Shown here: in pieces, positions 16,187-27,563 of the stretch
How positions within the stretch are numbered: position 1 is the first letter of the stretch
Layout of the letters: each line of letters starts with the position of its first letter
Origin: Amoeboaphelidium occidentale
Lineage: Eukaryota; Aphelidiomycota; Aphelidea
DNA length: 30,563 bases
Assembly: GCA_023515795.1 (NCBI GenBank)
Contig: JALGPX010000050.1
Span: 12,653 to 43,215, forward strand
Direction of reading: 5' to 3'
Notes under the pieces: generated by a model
What the model saw: only the letters and a program-made list of their open reading frames with translations
Databases searched by the model: none
What the model was told of the DNA's origin: nothing
Translations under genes and position numbers: made by a program

Positions 16187-19100
16187 ATGACCTTTGAGTC
16201 CTTGGCGAAACACACTGATGAAAGTATAAGGAGCAGTAGGGAGCTGCAAAAGTTCTTGTCTGCTAAAGCGCAGTTGGATGTGGAGTATGCTCAAAAGATG
16301 CGTATGTTCTGTTAAAATATGTATTCTTAATCGTTTCAGTGAAACTGTGCAACAGTACCATGACTGCTTATCCTGTTCTACAGCAAGAAAAGCAGAGTAA
16401 ATCAAAGGATACTGGTGATAAGAATGCTTTGCTTCGAACGTAAGTTCTTGGACTGTGATCAAACCAATTGTTAGATCCTTATGGCAATCCTTTGCAGAGC
16501 TGGTACAGCAGACGTGCGAAAGTGCAGTTACCATGGTAGGCTGTTATGATCACTCTTTTGCTATAACTCTGACTTGTGTAGAAGACCGTAGCTAATAACA
16601 TCACATCGGAGATCTGTATACCAATGTTGGCCTTCCTCAAAGAGATGGAAGCAGCACGAAAAGCATTGGTCGATGAAGGTGCTAAGCAAACGCATGTTCT
16701 ACAAGATCATTACACTGCTTTGAAAAAGGCGAAGCAGCAGCTAGATGATGTTAATGCAGCGTACTCTGAATCTAAAGACGCTGTGGTTAAGGCACAGAGG
16801 TCTCCGAATATTAAGGAGAAGGAAATCGAAAAGTTGAATCTTAAGGTAACACAGTACGCAGAGAAAGTTGCCGCCGCTGAACAGAATTTCAAAGAGATTG
16901 ACGAAGCTTGTAAGAACGCGCAATTGAGATACTTCCAACAATTGATTCCTGATTTGTTGCAACAACTATATAATGGGGAAGAGGAGCGATTCGTGACAAT
17001 ACATAATGTGCTGAAGAATTGGGCTTACATGGAGAAGCAGTTCTCGGAGTTTCGTAACAAAAATGCAGACTGGATGCAAGACAAAATCGACTCCGCTGAT
17101 GTTACCGGTGATTTGGAAGACATTTTCACTGAACATATGAATGCATCCGTTGTAGAGACTGATGATCCTTCAAAATCTAACGGAATCCCAAGCATTTCTG
17201 TGAGATCTTTGATAAATCCTATAAAGGCAGGACGTATGCAAAAGAAGGCAGACGAAAATGATACAACTTGGAAACCACGTTATTTTGTTCTTATGGGCGA
17301 TCGTGAAGCTCCGACAAATCCAAAGTATCAGCCTGCCTCTGGTAAATTGTATATATTTGATACAGAAGATGCTCTGAAACCAAAAGGTATCATTGATTTA
17401 TGTGTCGCATCAGTGTATTCTGTTGATGATTCACTTTATCCTGGAAAACAGAATCTATTTTTAATTTCGACTTCTTTAACTACCACGGAAGATAATGTTT
17501 TGGTAACCAAGCACAAAACTCATTATCTGGCTGCTGAAAGCCCCGAGGAAAGAGAAAGTTGGCTGTTGGCACTGAAGAGATACGCACTTTGCTGCTTACC
17601 TTGCATCAGTATTTACTTGGCGGAGCCAATATCTTTGAATTTAGATAACACCGAGAGGGTTGTAGCAAACTTTCCTAAAGCTTCAACAAGAGAAGTTTCT
17701 TACAGGACTTTGCGAAGTGTTCGAATGTGGATCATGGAAGGTAGAGATTTTGGTCGATTAGAACCCAAATTCGCTCATCATACAGAAAGTGTCTTTTTCG
17801 GAATGGGTCTCCAGAAGAATCAACTTAGTCCATTCTGTACTATTTACGTTAATGATGTTAAAATTGGAAAAACCACTACCAAAAATTCAAACTCTCCGTT
17901 CTGGGGCGAAGAGTTTTACTTTAACGAGCTAGCCGAATGTGAAACAGAATTTAGAATTGCTGTAAATACACACCTTAAGAGAAGAGATATTGAGCTTGGG
18001 CATATTGATATTAAGCTTTCACAATTTAAGGATATGGTATCAGAGAATCATGTTCACAAGAAGTTCGAAGCGTGGATTCCTTTGCAAGATTTTATTCTTA
18101 AAGATGTACCTTCAGATGATGAAGATTTTTCAAACAGAAGCTCAACTGGACCTAGTCCTGCTTTGCGTGTTCAAGCAATCTTGACCGAAGAATCGATTCT
18201 ACCTTTGTATGAATATCCTGTATTTGCCAACTGCCTTTTTGCGGAAGACTATAGAGTTTTAAGAACTATTGCAGGTTCAGCAGAGAAATGTACATCCTTT
18301 GCTAGAGATGAATTCGCTAGATCATTGATTTCAATTCTGTGTGCTACAGAAACTGATATAACTGGATTCCGCGCTTTACTTTCGGTAGATGTTGAAGGAA
18401 CAGATGATCCAAACATCATTTTCAGAGGAAATACTCTAGCGACAAAGGCTATCGATCAATACATGAAGTTTATTGGAAGTGAATATCTAAAGAACACCTT
18501 GTCTGGAGTGATTAAGTTAGTCTTTGAAAAAGCAGGTAGACAAGAATCTTGCGAAGTAGATCCAACAAGACTGGAAAGACCTGATGAAGAATTGCTTAGA
18601 AAACATCAAAAAAGATTACTCGCCTGGGTCCAAATGTTTTGGGATGCAATTCAAGGCAGTGTCGATAAATCTCCGCGAAACCTCAGAGAAACCCTTCAAA
18701 ATATTAGGGAAATTGTCAAAGCGTCTTTTGAAAGAAAAAATATTGAGCAAAAACTCATAAGCCAGGTGCAGCTTTCAGCAGTTTCTGGATTTATATTCTT
18801 GCGATTCTTTTGCCCTGCTATTTTAAATCCTAAATTGTTTGGATTATGGCCCGAAATTTCTGAAAATCCTGTGGCTACAAGAACACTAACCTTGGTAGCT
18901 AAAGTTATTCAAAACTTGGCAAACTTGAGTGATTTCAGAGGAAAGGAACCACACATGGAGTTCTGTAATGAATGGATTTTGTGGAATTTGGATTCTATGA
19001 GAGCTTGCATTCTCCAATTTTCTTCTACAAACCCAACAGATGAAAAAGTTAAGCCTGCCCATAGATACGCATTCTTGTTTGACGATCAGTCACTGAATAT

Positions 19101-20208
19101 CGACTTGAGCAGAGAGTTTAATTATCTATTCCTTCATATTCAAAACAACTATATGGACTTGAAGCAGGTTTATGAAGAACACAGCAAAAATGCTTCTTCA
19201 CCAATTTCTCCTGAGAACGGGGCGTCCGGGACTTCAAAGAAGATTGACCCGAAAGCTTTGTATTCTCTGTTCACTTGTTTGGAGACTCTTAACTTGATGT
19301 ACGCGAGGTATGATTTAGCTTTTAAAAATCATCGCGATAAATTAGAAAATTGCTCACATTTACAGAAGCAATTTACCTTAATGAACTTTGCCTCAGCATT
19401 GGGCTCAGTTGTACAGGATGACAAGAAGAAGAACACTCTCAAGAAAACAGCAACATCTCAATCAGCTAGAAGCAGAATGATATCTCAACCAACTCTTATC
19501 ACTAGCTCTAATACTGATATCGGAAACTCTAATAACGGATCATTACTTGACCTAGCACAAGCAGGTGCTGACGAACATAAAGAAAGGCGCCCAACGTTAT
19601 TGGCCCAACACAGTGTTTCTCTTCTAAATAAGGCGAGAGCTGTTAATAATAATTCAGCCGAACACGAATCAGATGCAACTGGAAACGGGACGCTCAGCAA
19701 TGATGCTACTTCAGCCTCAAGGAAAACAACAAGTGGGCCTCTTATCCGAGCAGACTTACAGGACCCTTCAAAACAAAGCAACAGAAATTCAATGGTACTG
19801 TCAGCGGCTAGTAGTGCTAGTAGAACTACGATGGACTTTGCGAAATCAATTGAAGAAGAACTGAACAGAAAGCTAGGCATTGAATCGCCATATGCCGCTT
19901 CAGCTTCCGATGAAAGGCCGCCTCAAATCTCGGTTTCTGCTAGGCTAACCAGTGCTCCAAGACCGGCATCGATATACGTGACATCATCGACTTCAACTAC
20001 ATCATCAGCTTCTGTGTCCGCAGTGAATCCGAAAATGACTCCCACAATTGCAGAAGAAGGAAGTCCTGGTCTGTCAAAGAGAGTCAAAAAATGGCTTGGT
20101 AGTGGCGGAAAATCGGAGAATAGTAGTGGAGAACTTCCAAATCCAGAAGAACCTCGAACAAAATACGAAAGAAGCGTTTCTTCTCCGCTTCTCAAAAAGG
20201 CGAAATAA
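16187..20208 (+). CDS. F-BAR/PH/C2/RasGAP protein, 4 exons
   Basis: Predicted GTPase-activating protein for Ras, recruited to membranes. Exons are 16187-16301, 16340-16439, 16475-16535 and 16582-20208, introns of 38, 35 and 46 nt, 1300 aa. Domains: an F-BAR-like helical region (1 to about 260) beginning TFESLAKHTDESIRSSRELQ...YAQKMLKLC; PH (about 308-428, GRMQKKA...WKPRYFVLMG...SPEERESWLLALKRY); C2 (about 464-602); RasGAP (about 644-948) with arginine finger Arg707 in IFRGNTLATKAIDQYMKFIG and the FLR-type signature SGFIFLRFFCPAILNPKLFGL. The catalytic half resembles the SynGAP/DAB2IP family, which have PH-C2-RasGAP but no F-BAR. A long Ser/Thr/Asn-rich tail (about 960-1300) is probably disordered. 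Met16187 is the first ATG of the frame; an upstream exon is possible. The stop TAA overlaps an AATAAA. Confidence 0.9.
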
Positions 20209-20209
20209 A
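20204..20209 (+). terminator. AATAAA overlapping the RasGAP stop codon
   Basis: The plus strand reads GCGAAATAAATT, where TAA (20206-20208) is the stop. The convergent SCAPER-like gene ends 30 bp further on. Confidence 0.45.
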
Positions 20210-20238
20210 TTAAGAATACTAGAATGTGTATTGATTAT

Positions 20239-22174
20239 CTACATATGCGACTTAAAGTACTCCAAAACCTCCGAAACATCGCCTCCTAGTCTCTGCAACG
20301 TTAACGAATCGACAGAATTAGCCTTATCTTGATGAAGAGTGTCTAGAAATTTGATGACGAGTTGCATGTTGATATCTCGCTTGAGCAATGAAATATTCTC
20401 TTCATCTTTAAAGCAAGCCGAGACCAAAGAAGGCACAAGTATCTCAGAGCAACTAAAACATTAGTCTTTCAGAATCGAATCATTACCTTTTACGAATAAA
20501 GTAATCCACGGGAAGCGAGCATATCTTTTGAAGAATTATGGGACTTCCTCCATATCTTAAGATACACTTGTTCTTTTCATTTCCACAAACATACCAGCCC
20601 AAGAAAATTATTGTTTCATGTAAAGTATTGGTGTAGATTATTGAATCTTTTCCTGTTTTCTGGAATCGTTCTATACAAAGTGTCAAATAGGAAGAGCAAA
20701 GTATAGCAAATTGTTTAAAAGATTCATCAAAAGGGACGATAATGTGTTGAACTTCTTTGAGATGTCCAAGACTTATCAAATTTAAAGAAGAAACCAAGAA
20801 ATGAAAAGCTCTTGTAAACCGTTGATAATCATGAGTGTGTGCAAATGTTGCAATAATAGTTAAAATTATCTTGCTGTCAATGATAGACTTTATCAATACA
20901 TCATCTTTGCTTTGAATGAATAGATGTACAAGTTCCGTAATCGTCTCAACCGTATCCAATGTGACCAAATCTGATTTGATTGAGTTTATAACGGCTGCCC
21001 AGTTAAATCTTACAAGAGTCATATCACGCAGCAAAAAGCAGAGAAATGATAATACAGTAGGAGCATTCGATGAGAATTGAGGTATGTTCTTTTTGATGAG
21101 AATCTTTCCCACGCTTTCAATAACTGTAACGATTTCTTCGTCTGCTCGCAAAGCTGGATCATTCAACAGAAGATAGCGCACCATCTGCATTACATCATTT
21201 GTTCTTGTGTTGATATAGTCGGAGCAGACTCGTAACAATTGGGATTTTTCCAGTGCCACAAGTTTCTTTCTGTTCTGTACAGTCTTGAGCAATGACAGGA
21301 ACGTATCTGAAAACACTTTAGAGGAGCTTCTATGCTGATTTAACGATTGAACTTGGGAAATACCATGGAGAATAGTTGGAAACAGCCTAATTGTAGATCC
21401 AGGAACAGACTTTGCAAGAACATCAGAGTATTTCAAGGTTGTAACAGGAACATCAACCACAGATGAAGCACAAGAGCCGCCAACAGGGGAAGTGCTTGAA
21501 GAAGCAGATTTCTTCTTTCTACTTTTTCCAGAAGAAGTTGCAGGGTTTTGCTTACACAGAACATCAGCATATGACTTGACTCCAGGCGATACCATGGTCG
21601 ATCTAATAGAGCTTGCTTGTTCGTCAATCTTGTAGGTAGAGTTATGAGGAGCATTATTCTTTTCTTGATTTGGCGCGGTAATAGAGGGCCATTGATCTAA
21701 ATTATCCGCTTCGTTTCTAGTGCTTTTCTGTGCCCTCCGATGCTTCTTGTTGCTTGTTCGAACCTCCATCATGAAACCGGAATCACTTTCATTATCATCA
21801 CTCAATGGTATGACCAATTCGACAATCTCATCGCTCTTTAAATGGAGTGTAGTTCCGTTGTTATGACTCTGATTTACACCAGGTTTCGAATGCTTTTGAT
21901 CGAAATCATGATTACTATGACCAAGCAACTCAGTTTCAGACTGTCTGTCCATACTCCTAGGCTCCTGCACCAACATGTAGTCCGCTAGCAAGGCCTTTAT
22001 AGCAGCGTTCTGCTTGACAGTTAGCGATGCTCGGTTCTGTTTCAAGTGATCAATTGTGGTTCTCAGAATTGCGATGGTGTAATCCAAGTTACTCTTGACT
22101 ATTGCATCTTGGGAAGGCGACAGTTCCTTGGAAGGCTCATGGTTTGACTTTTTAGTTTCGTTCAAGCTGATCAT
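20239..22174 (-). CDS. SCAPER-like protein, 2 exons
   Basis: Resembles the C-terminal region of SCAPER (S-phase cyclin A-associated protein in the ER). Exons are 22174-20487 and 20452-20239, one 34-nt intron, 633 aa. The match spans the splice: ILRYGGSPIILQKICSLPVDYF, then SEILVPSLVSACFKDEEN, parallel to QKLCQLPFQYF...VLFPSLIAACYNN of human SCAPER. Upstream is a helical-repeat region (about 290-600). The N-terminal third is S/N/K-rich and holds two copies of a Y-(A/S)-D-V-L motif (SPGVKSYADVL, TTLKYSDVL). The long coiled coil and C2H2 finger of animal SCAPER are absent, and the protein is less than half the length. Met22174 is chosen because the frame further upstream has no ATG. Human SCAPER binds cyclin A/CDK2; whether this protein does is unknown. 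Confidence 0.75.
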
Positions 22175-22261
22175 TTGCAGGTGAAACAAGGAAACAAATC
22201 CGTACAAGAAAGTTCTGGGAAACGGCGAATTGGAACGCCTAAAGCGAACTAAGCTAAAGAA

Positions 22262-22267
22262 TTTATT
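22262..22267 (-). terminator. AATAAA polyadenylation signal of SLA2
   Basis: Minus-strand AATAAA six bases beyond the SLA2 stop codon. Confidence 0.5.
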
Positions 22268-22273
22268 TCATAA

Positions 22274-25200
22274 TCAAGATTTTTCAGCAGAATTATTAAT
22301 GTAATCTCCGCCTTGGTGATAATTAACTCTTCTCATCTCGCCCAGCTTCTTTCTGGCATCTTGCAAAGTCTTCTCAAGAGTCAAAATATGAACTTGCTGC
22401 TCCATTTCTCTCTTCTTAAGTTCGTGAGGTGTCAGCTTGTCATACTCAACAACAACTTCTTTGTCTTTGGCGCTTTGAGCTCTTGCTTTCTCAGCGGCAT
22501 CAAGCAGTAGCTTGCAAGCATCTGTAACAGCTTTAGACGCCAATTCAAGTTTATCTTGTGTTTTACTTCCGCGAATAGATTTGACACGACTGGCTGCTAC
22601 AAGCTGAGCAACGGAAGAGCTAACTTCATGAGCACTGACCAAAAGCTGTTCCATACTCTTTGTGCCGTGAACAACACCATCTGCAGTATCAACTAAGAAT
22701 CTTGTCGCAGTTGCAACAGCTTTAGCAGCAGAAATCAAACCCTCCATCCATCTACTATTCTTTTTATAGAACGCAGCGCTGCTTCCTGTTCCTTTGCCAT
22801 TTGCGACAATTTCTTGTTGTGAATGAGTAGCACAGATAATCAGCCTTGCAATTGCATCAGTGATAGATTTGACCGACTCTAAAATAGAATTATGTACTTG
22901 AACGTCAGTCTGTGTGAGCTTAGGATCACGCGGAGCACCCAATAGCTTAGCAAGAAGAGCAGCAGCTTCTTCAATAGACTTTGCAGCGTTAGTCAATTCA
23001 TTATCAACAAAAGATGACAAATCTTCTTCCTTGCTAACTTCTACGGATTTCTGAACAAGGCCTTCTGTTACTTTGATCATTGGTTGAAGTGCAGAAAGGA
23101 ATGAGCCATTACAATCTTGTACTTTCTGAGGACGGTTAGGCAAAGCAGTTTGGTTTAGCTCTCGAGACTGCAATTGGCTGAAATAAGACTTTCCTTGTTG
23201 AGCAATCGATTTTGCAGCATTTATAATAGCTTCAGTGCCTTTCTCATCTCCTGATAATCTTGTCAAACCTTTTGCGTTGTTCAGGATGGTGTAGACTGCC
23301 TGAGCCAACAAATTTGCATGCCTAATAGCTTCTGCTTGATGTTCACCAGTAGTATCTCCACTCGTAAGATGCTTGGTGAAAGAAGATGAAAAATCATTTG
23401 AATTGAAAGTAAGCTTTTCAATTAATGACAGAACCAACTCTGGTGTGGCATTTTGGTTCCCTGGATTTGAAGGATTCTCCAACTCATAAAGAGAATCTAG
23501 AGACTTATTTTTACAGTCCTCCAAAACAGAGTCCATAATCTTATCCATTTGAGACCTATGTTCCAAGCTCAATTGGTCCATCTTGCCCATCAAAGAAGCT
23601 GTTTGGTCAGAGTTCTTTTGTTGCAAATGTTCAAGAGCATGTAAACTCTGGTCCATTGCAGACTTCAAAGTAAGTAACTCATTGTCTTTGGCCTGTAATT
23701 CTGTACGAGACTGATCCCATGCACTCTTTAAAGTCATCAACTCAGACTTCAGTTTTTCAAAATCTTCAAATTGCTGCTTGAAACGTGCTTCTTGGGCTAT
23801 CTTCTCTTCTTCATACTTTGCAACCAAGCTCTGAGTCTCAGCTCCTTTGCTCTTGGAGAGTTCATCGAATCTTGCCTTTTGTTCTCCCAAAGATCTAGTC
23901 AGTCTTGTCAATTCAGCAGCGTAATGATCTTTCTGCAGTTCTAAATCATTCTTGTACTTTTCTTTTTCCTTCACCAATTCACCAAACTCTGCTGTTTTCA
24001 TTTGTAGTTGACTAGCCATCTGTTCCTTTTCTTTTTGGAAAGCGGTTACCGATGTCATTGAGGTTTGGGTTTCTTTATACTTTTGCAACAAATCCAAATG
24101 CTCTTTTCTCAACTGGGCATACATCTTGGCTATGTTTTCATATTTTGTTTTCCACATGGCAACCTGTTCTTGCAAAGATGCTATTAATGTATCCCTTTCT
24201 CTATCTCTTCTTTCTCTTTCAGCGTCAAATCCTAAAGCGTTAGTTATGGAAACCAAGAAAATCAAACCTTGTTTCGAGTACAATTGCTGTTCATAAGACT
24301 GTCTCATTTGCTCATACTCTCTAAGATGTGCCTCCATTTCATTAATACGTGCTTGATACCCGTGTAACAACTGTTGTGCTTGGAAATTTTGCTGTCTCAA
24401 ATTGTTCAGTTCATTTTCTTTTTCATCGTTGTAGTGATGAGTTACTTGTTGTTGAGAATGTAGAATCATTTGTGAATTTTGGTCAAGCTGGGTCCATGGT
24501 TCAGGTGTTATCGATGATACGCTTCCCCAAATATCTTCAGCTTCTGGTGTCTTTTCACGAGGAGCTTCTCCCAGCATTTGAGATTTCGACCTTGGCAACG
24601 CCTTATTAAGAAAGTCAGTCGGTTGCGAGGGTAATCTTGGAACAGTAATCAATGAAGTCAAATATCTCAAGTTTGAACACTCAAAGTAAAACTTTTGCAA
24701 TGTGGAGTATTGTTTGATGTATCGCTCACGCAAAGGTTGAAGTGCATCATCTGCTGCGATACTTTGATGCATGGCATTTAGCATGCTTGTATTAAACTTG
24801 TAAATACCGTAGCTCTCTTCTACCAACGGTACCAGAGCAGATATGCGACACTCATTATTCGACGAAGGCCTAAAGGAACCGAAGATAACCTTTTGTAAAT
24901 CTTCTAAGCGATCCAACAAAGTCATTAATTCCATAATCGCAGTGTATCCTTCGTTGGGGTCATCCACCTTCCGAAGTGCCCTGTACTCTTCATAATCCAA
25001 ATCAGCCGTAAATTCCGGATGCATCGAATGAAACTCCAACTTATACTTTAGAAACTTCACATACGCCAAAATCAAGGAAGCATATCCTCTATGCGCATTG
25101 TACTGCATCTGTCTAGCAAGCGTATCAAAGAATGGAACTTCTGCCATTGTATCCTGCAACACCGATGAGTGACCATCCCTCATAACTTTGTGAATTGTTA

Positions 25201-25471
25201 TCAGCGCCTTGAAGCATTGAACATCATCGCTTAGAATCGGCTGAGATTTGACGGCATTCCAGAATGGCTGGGCAGTGCGGAAATCATGAGTAAACAGATA
25301 ACAAACTCTGACATGCTTTTGCTTTGGTGCAGTTTCGTCAGGGTTCAAAGCCTTCTTAACGGAAACGAATAAGTCCTGTTCAGCCCTCTCCCGGTCCTTA
25401 AGGGACACACTAAAGATTATTGAAGAGATAAGTTTATTGAAAGCTTACGAACGGTTCATGCTGGAAAACAT
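22274..25471 (-). CDS. SLA2: Sla2/HIP1R endocytic adaptor, 3 exons
   Basis: Links clathrin-coated pits to actin. Exons are 25471-25449, 25409-24268 and 24231-22274, 1040 aa. The first intron (39 nt) joins MFSSMNRS to VSLKDRERAEQDLF; the open frame of exon 2 alone has only a GTG at its head. The second intron (24232-24267, 36 nt) has no stop and a length divisible by three, so it is easily missed. It has GT/AG ends and an ACTAAC branch site, and removing it changes a hydrophobic interruption in the coiled coil to YSKQGFDAERERRDRERD. Domains: ANTH (about 12-290: APKQKHVRVCYLFTHD, CRISALVPLVEESYGIYKF, the latter nearly identical to yeast Sla2), a coiled coil (about 330-640) and a C-terminal I/LWEQ/THATCH actin-binding module (about 780-1030: WMEGLISAAKAVATAT, SSSVAQLVAASRVKS). 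Confidence 0.95.
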
Positions 25472-25548
25472 CTTGAGGAGAAGATTATTCGAATGATGCT
25501 AGAGTTTCTATTCAAATGATGTTTCAACCCATTTCCTTAGGCAAATCT

Positions 25549-26217
25549 TTACCAAAATGTCCAGTTTCGTTTGGGTTCTGGCCTACGAGTAAGTTTTCCT
25601 ATGATGCTATCGATACTGTGGCCAATGTATTCTATCACGCCCAGAACATCGCTTGATGCATTGTAAAATACGTCGAACACTAAGCCAATATACGATACAA
25701 GTCGTACTATTTGCCATATTATAACAGTTAACAAGATCATTTCCCAAACCGTAACAGCATATCGCATCCTCGGCGACAAAGACAGCATAAACCTCTCGTG
25801 CTTTTCTATGATCATGCTTATTGATGAAGCTATCAGACCAAAACCAAACACATCACTTAATGATATGTTCATGTTTATATTCTGTAACCCAAACAAGTTG
25901 ACCATTGTCGCTTTCGAACTGTTTGAAGTTGAAACTGATGCAGCAGGCAAAGCATTTGAGAACATGGAATCAGTTGATAGTTTCATTTTGGCTGTTTTAA
26001 GAAAAGTCTTGGCTTTTAATGTGTCGACTTTTTTGTATTGCTGTACTGTGAATTTTCCCATAGTTGGATGTTCAGCGTCTTTCGTGTTGGCAATATAATA
26101 CGTGTATTTATCATTAGTCTTGACTGCAACAAGTTTCTTCTTCTTACGCGAGTGTAACATATCGCTCATCTTTTCCAATAAACCTTTTGAATTATCGTCT
26201 TCCTTTATTACTGGCAT
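25549..26217 (-). CDS. Unrecognised membrane protein, 222 aa
   Basis: Intronless and not recognised. The N-terminal 100 residues are soluble and basic, with a KKKK run near 29 and a compact stretch YTYYIANTKDAEHPTMGKFTV. A first hydrophobic segment (about 123-137, VFGFGLIASSISMII) and a longer second one (about 153-182, YAVTVWEMILLTVIIWQIVR) suggest two membrane passes, the second followed by an amphipathic stretch. It ends in a basic/aromatic tail PEPKRNWTFW. No signal peptide is seen. It lies 77 bp upstream of SLA2 on the same strand and divergent from the GT25 gene. A short C-terminal W-rich tail after an R/K patch is the most distinctive feature. Coding status is inferred from length, frame integrity and plausible composition. 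Confidence 0.65.
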   Translation of the reverse strand: MPVIKEDDNSKGLLEKMSDMLHSRKKKKLVAVKTNDKYTYYIANTKDAEHPTMGKFTVQQYKKVDTLKAKTFLKTAKMKLSTDSMFSNALPAASVSTSNSSKATMVNLFGLQNINMNISLSDVFGFGLIASSISMIIEKHERFMLSLSPRMRYAVTVWEMILLTVIIWQIVRLVSYIGLVFDVFYNASSDVLGVIEYIGHSIDSIIGKLTRRPEPKRNWTFW

Positions 26218-26452
26218 ATCTTTATCAGTGGTCCTCGTGTGAAACGTCGAAAAAATCTATAAATAGCGCTAACCAAGTACGCAACGGCCGAGCGGTATCC
26301 TGTGGAATTATGTAAAGCCTCCTAAGCTATGCGCATTATTTTAATTTCTTGCCTTATAGTTGAATGATGTTGCAATGCTATGGTGCCCGGATTTTTTCAA
26401 AAAGTTTCCGATACTTACTGCAACTGAACTTGCCGGAAATTTCACGTTCGAA

Positions 26453-27538
26453 ATGTCGCTTTCACATCGCACTAAGAGACGATTTTCTGAAAGCGCTCTG
26501 ATGCTATTGGCTTTAGCTGTATTGTTATCTAAAGCCTCTGCTGCTCACGTTACGATGATGCTGGATCCGATATTTCCATGCCTGGAATCTTCTTATGAAT
26601 CGCTGATGTGCACGTTGCGCTCAATTGACTACTATTATTCCAATAAGTATTCAAAGCATCTTACTGCAAATGATTACCGTCTTATCATTAATACGACATT
26701 CCCGTATTGCGATATCTCCAAAGCAACCGAAGAACCCTTTAATGAATCTGTTCAATTTGGCTTGGAATCTTTCGATCTTTTGTCCATGTATGATATTTCT
26801 CTGATGTTTGAATGTGGCCTGAAGTTAAAGTATCCGATGACTGAGTCGTCCTTCTACAAGAAAATTCGGAAGGAATCTAGCCATGTTCCAAAGATCTATG
26901 GCAGCTACTCTGTGAACAAACTGGAACAGCGCGAAAAACGAAGGAAACGCGCACAGGCTGTGGGCTTAGAGGATATCGAATGGATCACGTTTGGTGAAGC
27001 TCAACAAGTTTATGAGAAGAAGGACTGGTTGGCTGCACACTTTTTCTCAAGTGCTGCTCAGATTTATGGGCCAACCGATCCAGCGATATCAAAGAACATG
27101 CTGAGTTCATTGAATGGTTTTGAATTTGTTAGAAAAGTGGCCGAAGGTAACGAAAAGTACGGCATAATGCTGGAAGATGACGCTTTGCCCGTGGTTGGAT
27201 TCCAAACGAAGTTTCGCGCTTTTGTTTCTAGCCTTCCTGAAGACACTGATCTTGCTTTCCTTGGTACATGTTTAGATATACACAATTGGTACTTGAAGAA
27301 TTGGTATGAGTCTGGTACTCCTTTCCTATTCGAATTCCCATCCACTCGTTGCTTCAATTCCGTTTTGATTTCTAAACAAGCAGCAAAGAAAATCCTGGAT
27401 ACGGGCGCATTGTTCTACCAATATACTCCAGTTGATCATTACTTCAACCACGCTATTGAATATCTTCAACTGAAAACTTACTGGGCAATGCCTCCACTGT
27501 TTTACGAATCATCAAAAGTCGCTGGTGTTATTGAATAG
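26453..27538 (+). CDS. Glycosyltransferase family 25-like protein, first copy
   Basis: Intronless. From Met26453 the protein is 361 aa and starts as a type II or secreted protein: short basic head (SHRTKRR) then a hydrophobic segment (ALMLLALAVLLSKASA). The frame also has an earlier ATG at 26375, adding 26 residues that would bury this segment, so the later start is preferred. GT25 features are the nucleotide-sugar half KIYGSYSVNKLEQREKRRKRA...VGLEDIEWI, the acidic motif IMLEDDALPV, and DLAFLGTCLDIHNW. GT25 enzymes transfer galactose or other sugars to lipooligosaccharide or hydroxylysine; the acceptor here is not readable. The paralogue at 28889 and the methyltransferase between them form a small cluster. 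Confidence 0.8.
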   Translation: MSLSHRTKRRFSESALMLLALAVLLSKASAAHVTMMLDPIFPCLESSYESLMCTLRSIDYYYSNKYSKHLTANDYRLIINTTFPYCDISKATEEPFNESVQFGLESFDLLSMYDISLMFECGLKLKYPMTESSFYKKIRKESSHVPKIYGSYSVNKLEQREKRRKRAQAVGLEDIEWITFGEAQQVYEKKDWLAAHFFSSAAQIYGPTDPAISKNMLSSLNGFEFVRKVAEGNEKYGIMLEDDALPVVGFQTKFRAFVSSLPEDTDLAFLGTCLDIHNWYLKNWYESGTPFLFEFPSTRCFNSVLISKQAAKKILDTGALFYQYTPVDHYFNHAIEYLQLKTYWAMPPLFYESSKVAGVIE

Positions 27539-27544
27539 AACACC

Positions 27545-27550
27545 TTTATT
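27545..27550 (-). terminator. AATAAA signal of the methyltransferase gene
   Basis: Minus-strand AATAAA 13 bases past the methyltransferase stop, within the 25-bp gap to the convergent GT25 gene. Confidence 0.5.
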
Positions 27551-27563
27551 GAGAGGATGAATA

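Noticed and set aside
19485-19880. 131-codon minus-strand open frame
   Set aside because: Lies opposite the Ser/Thr-rich RasGAP tail, with no homology or start context.
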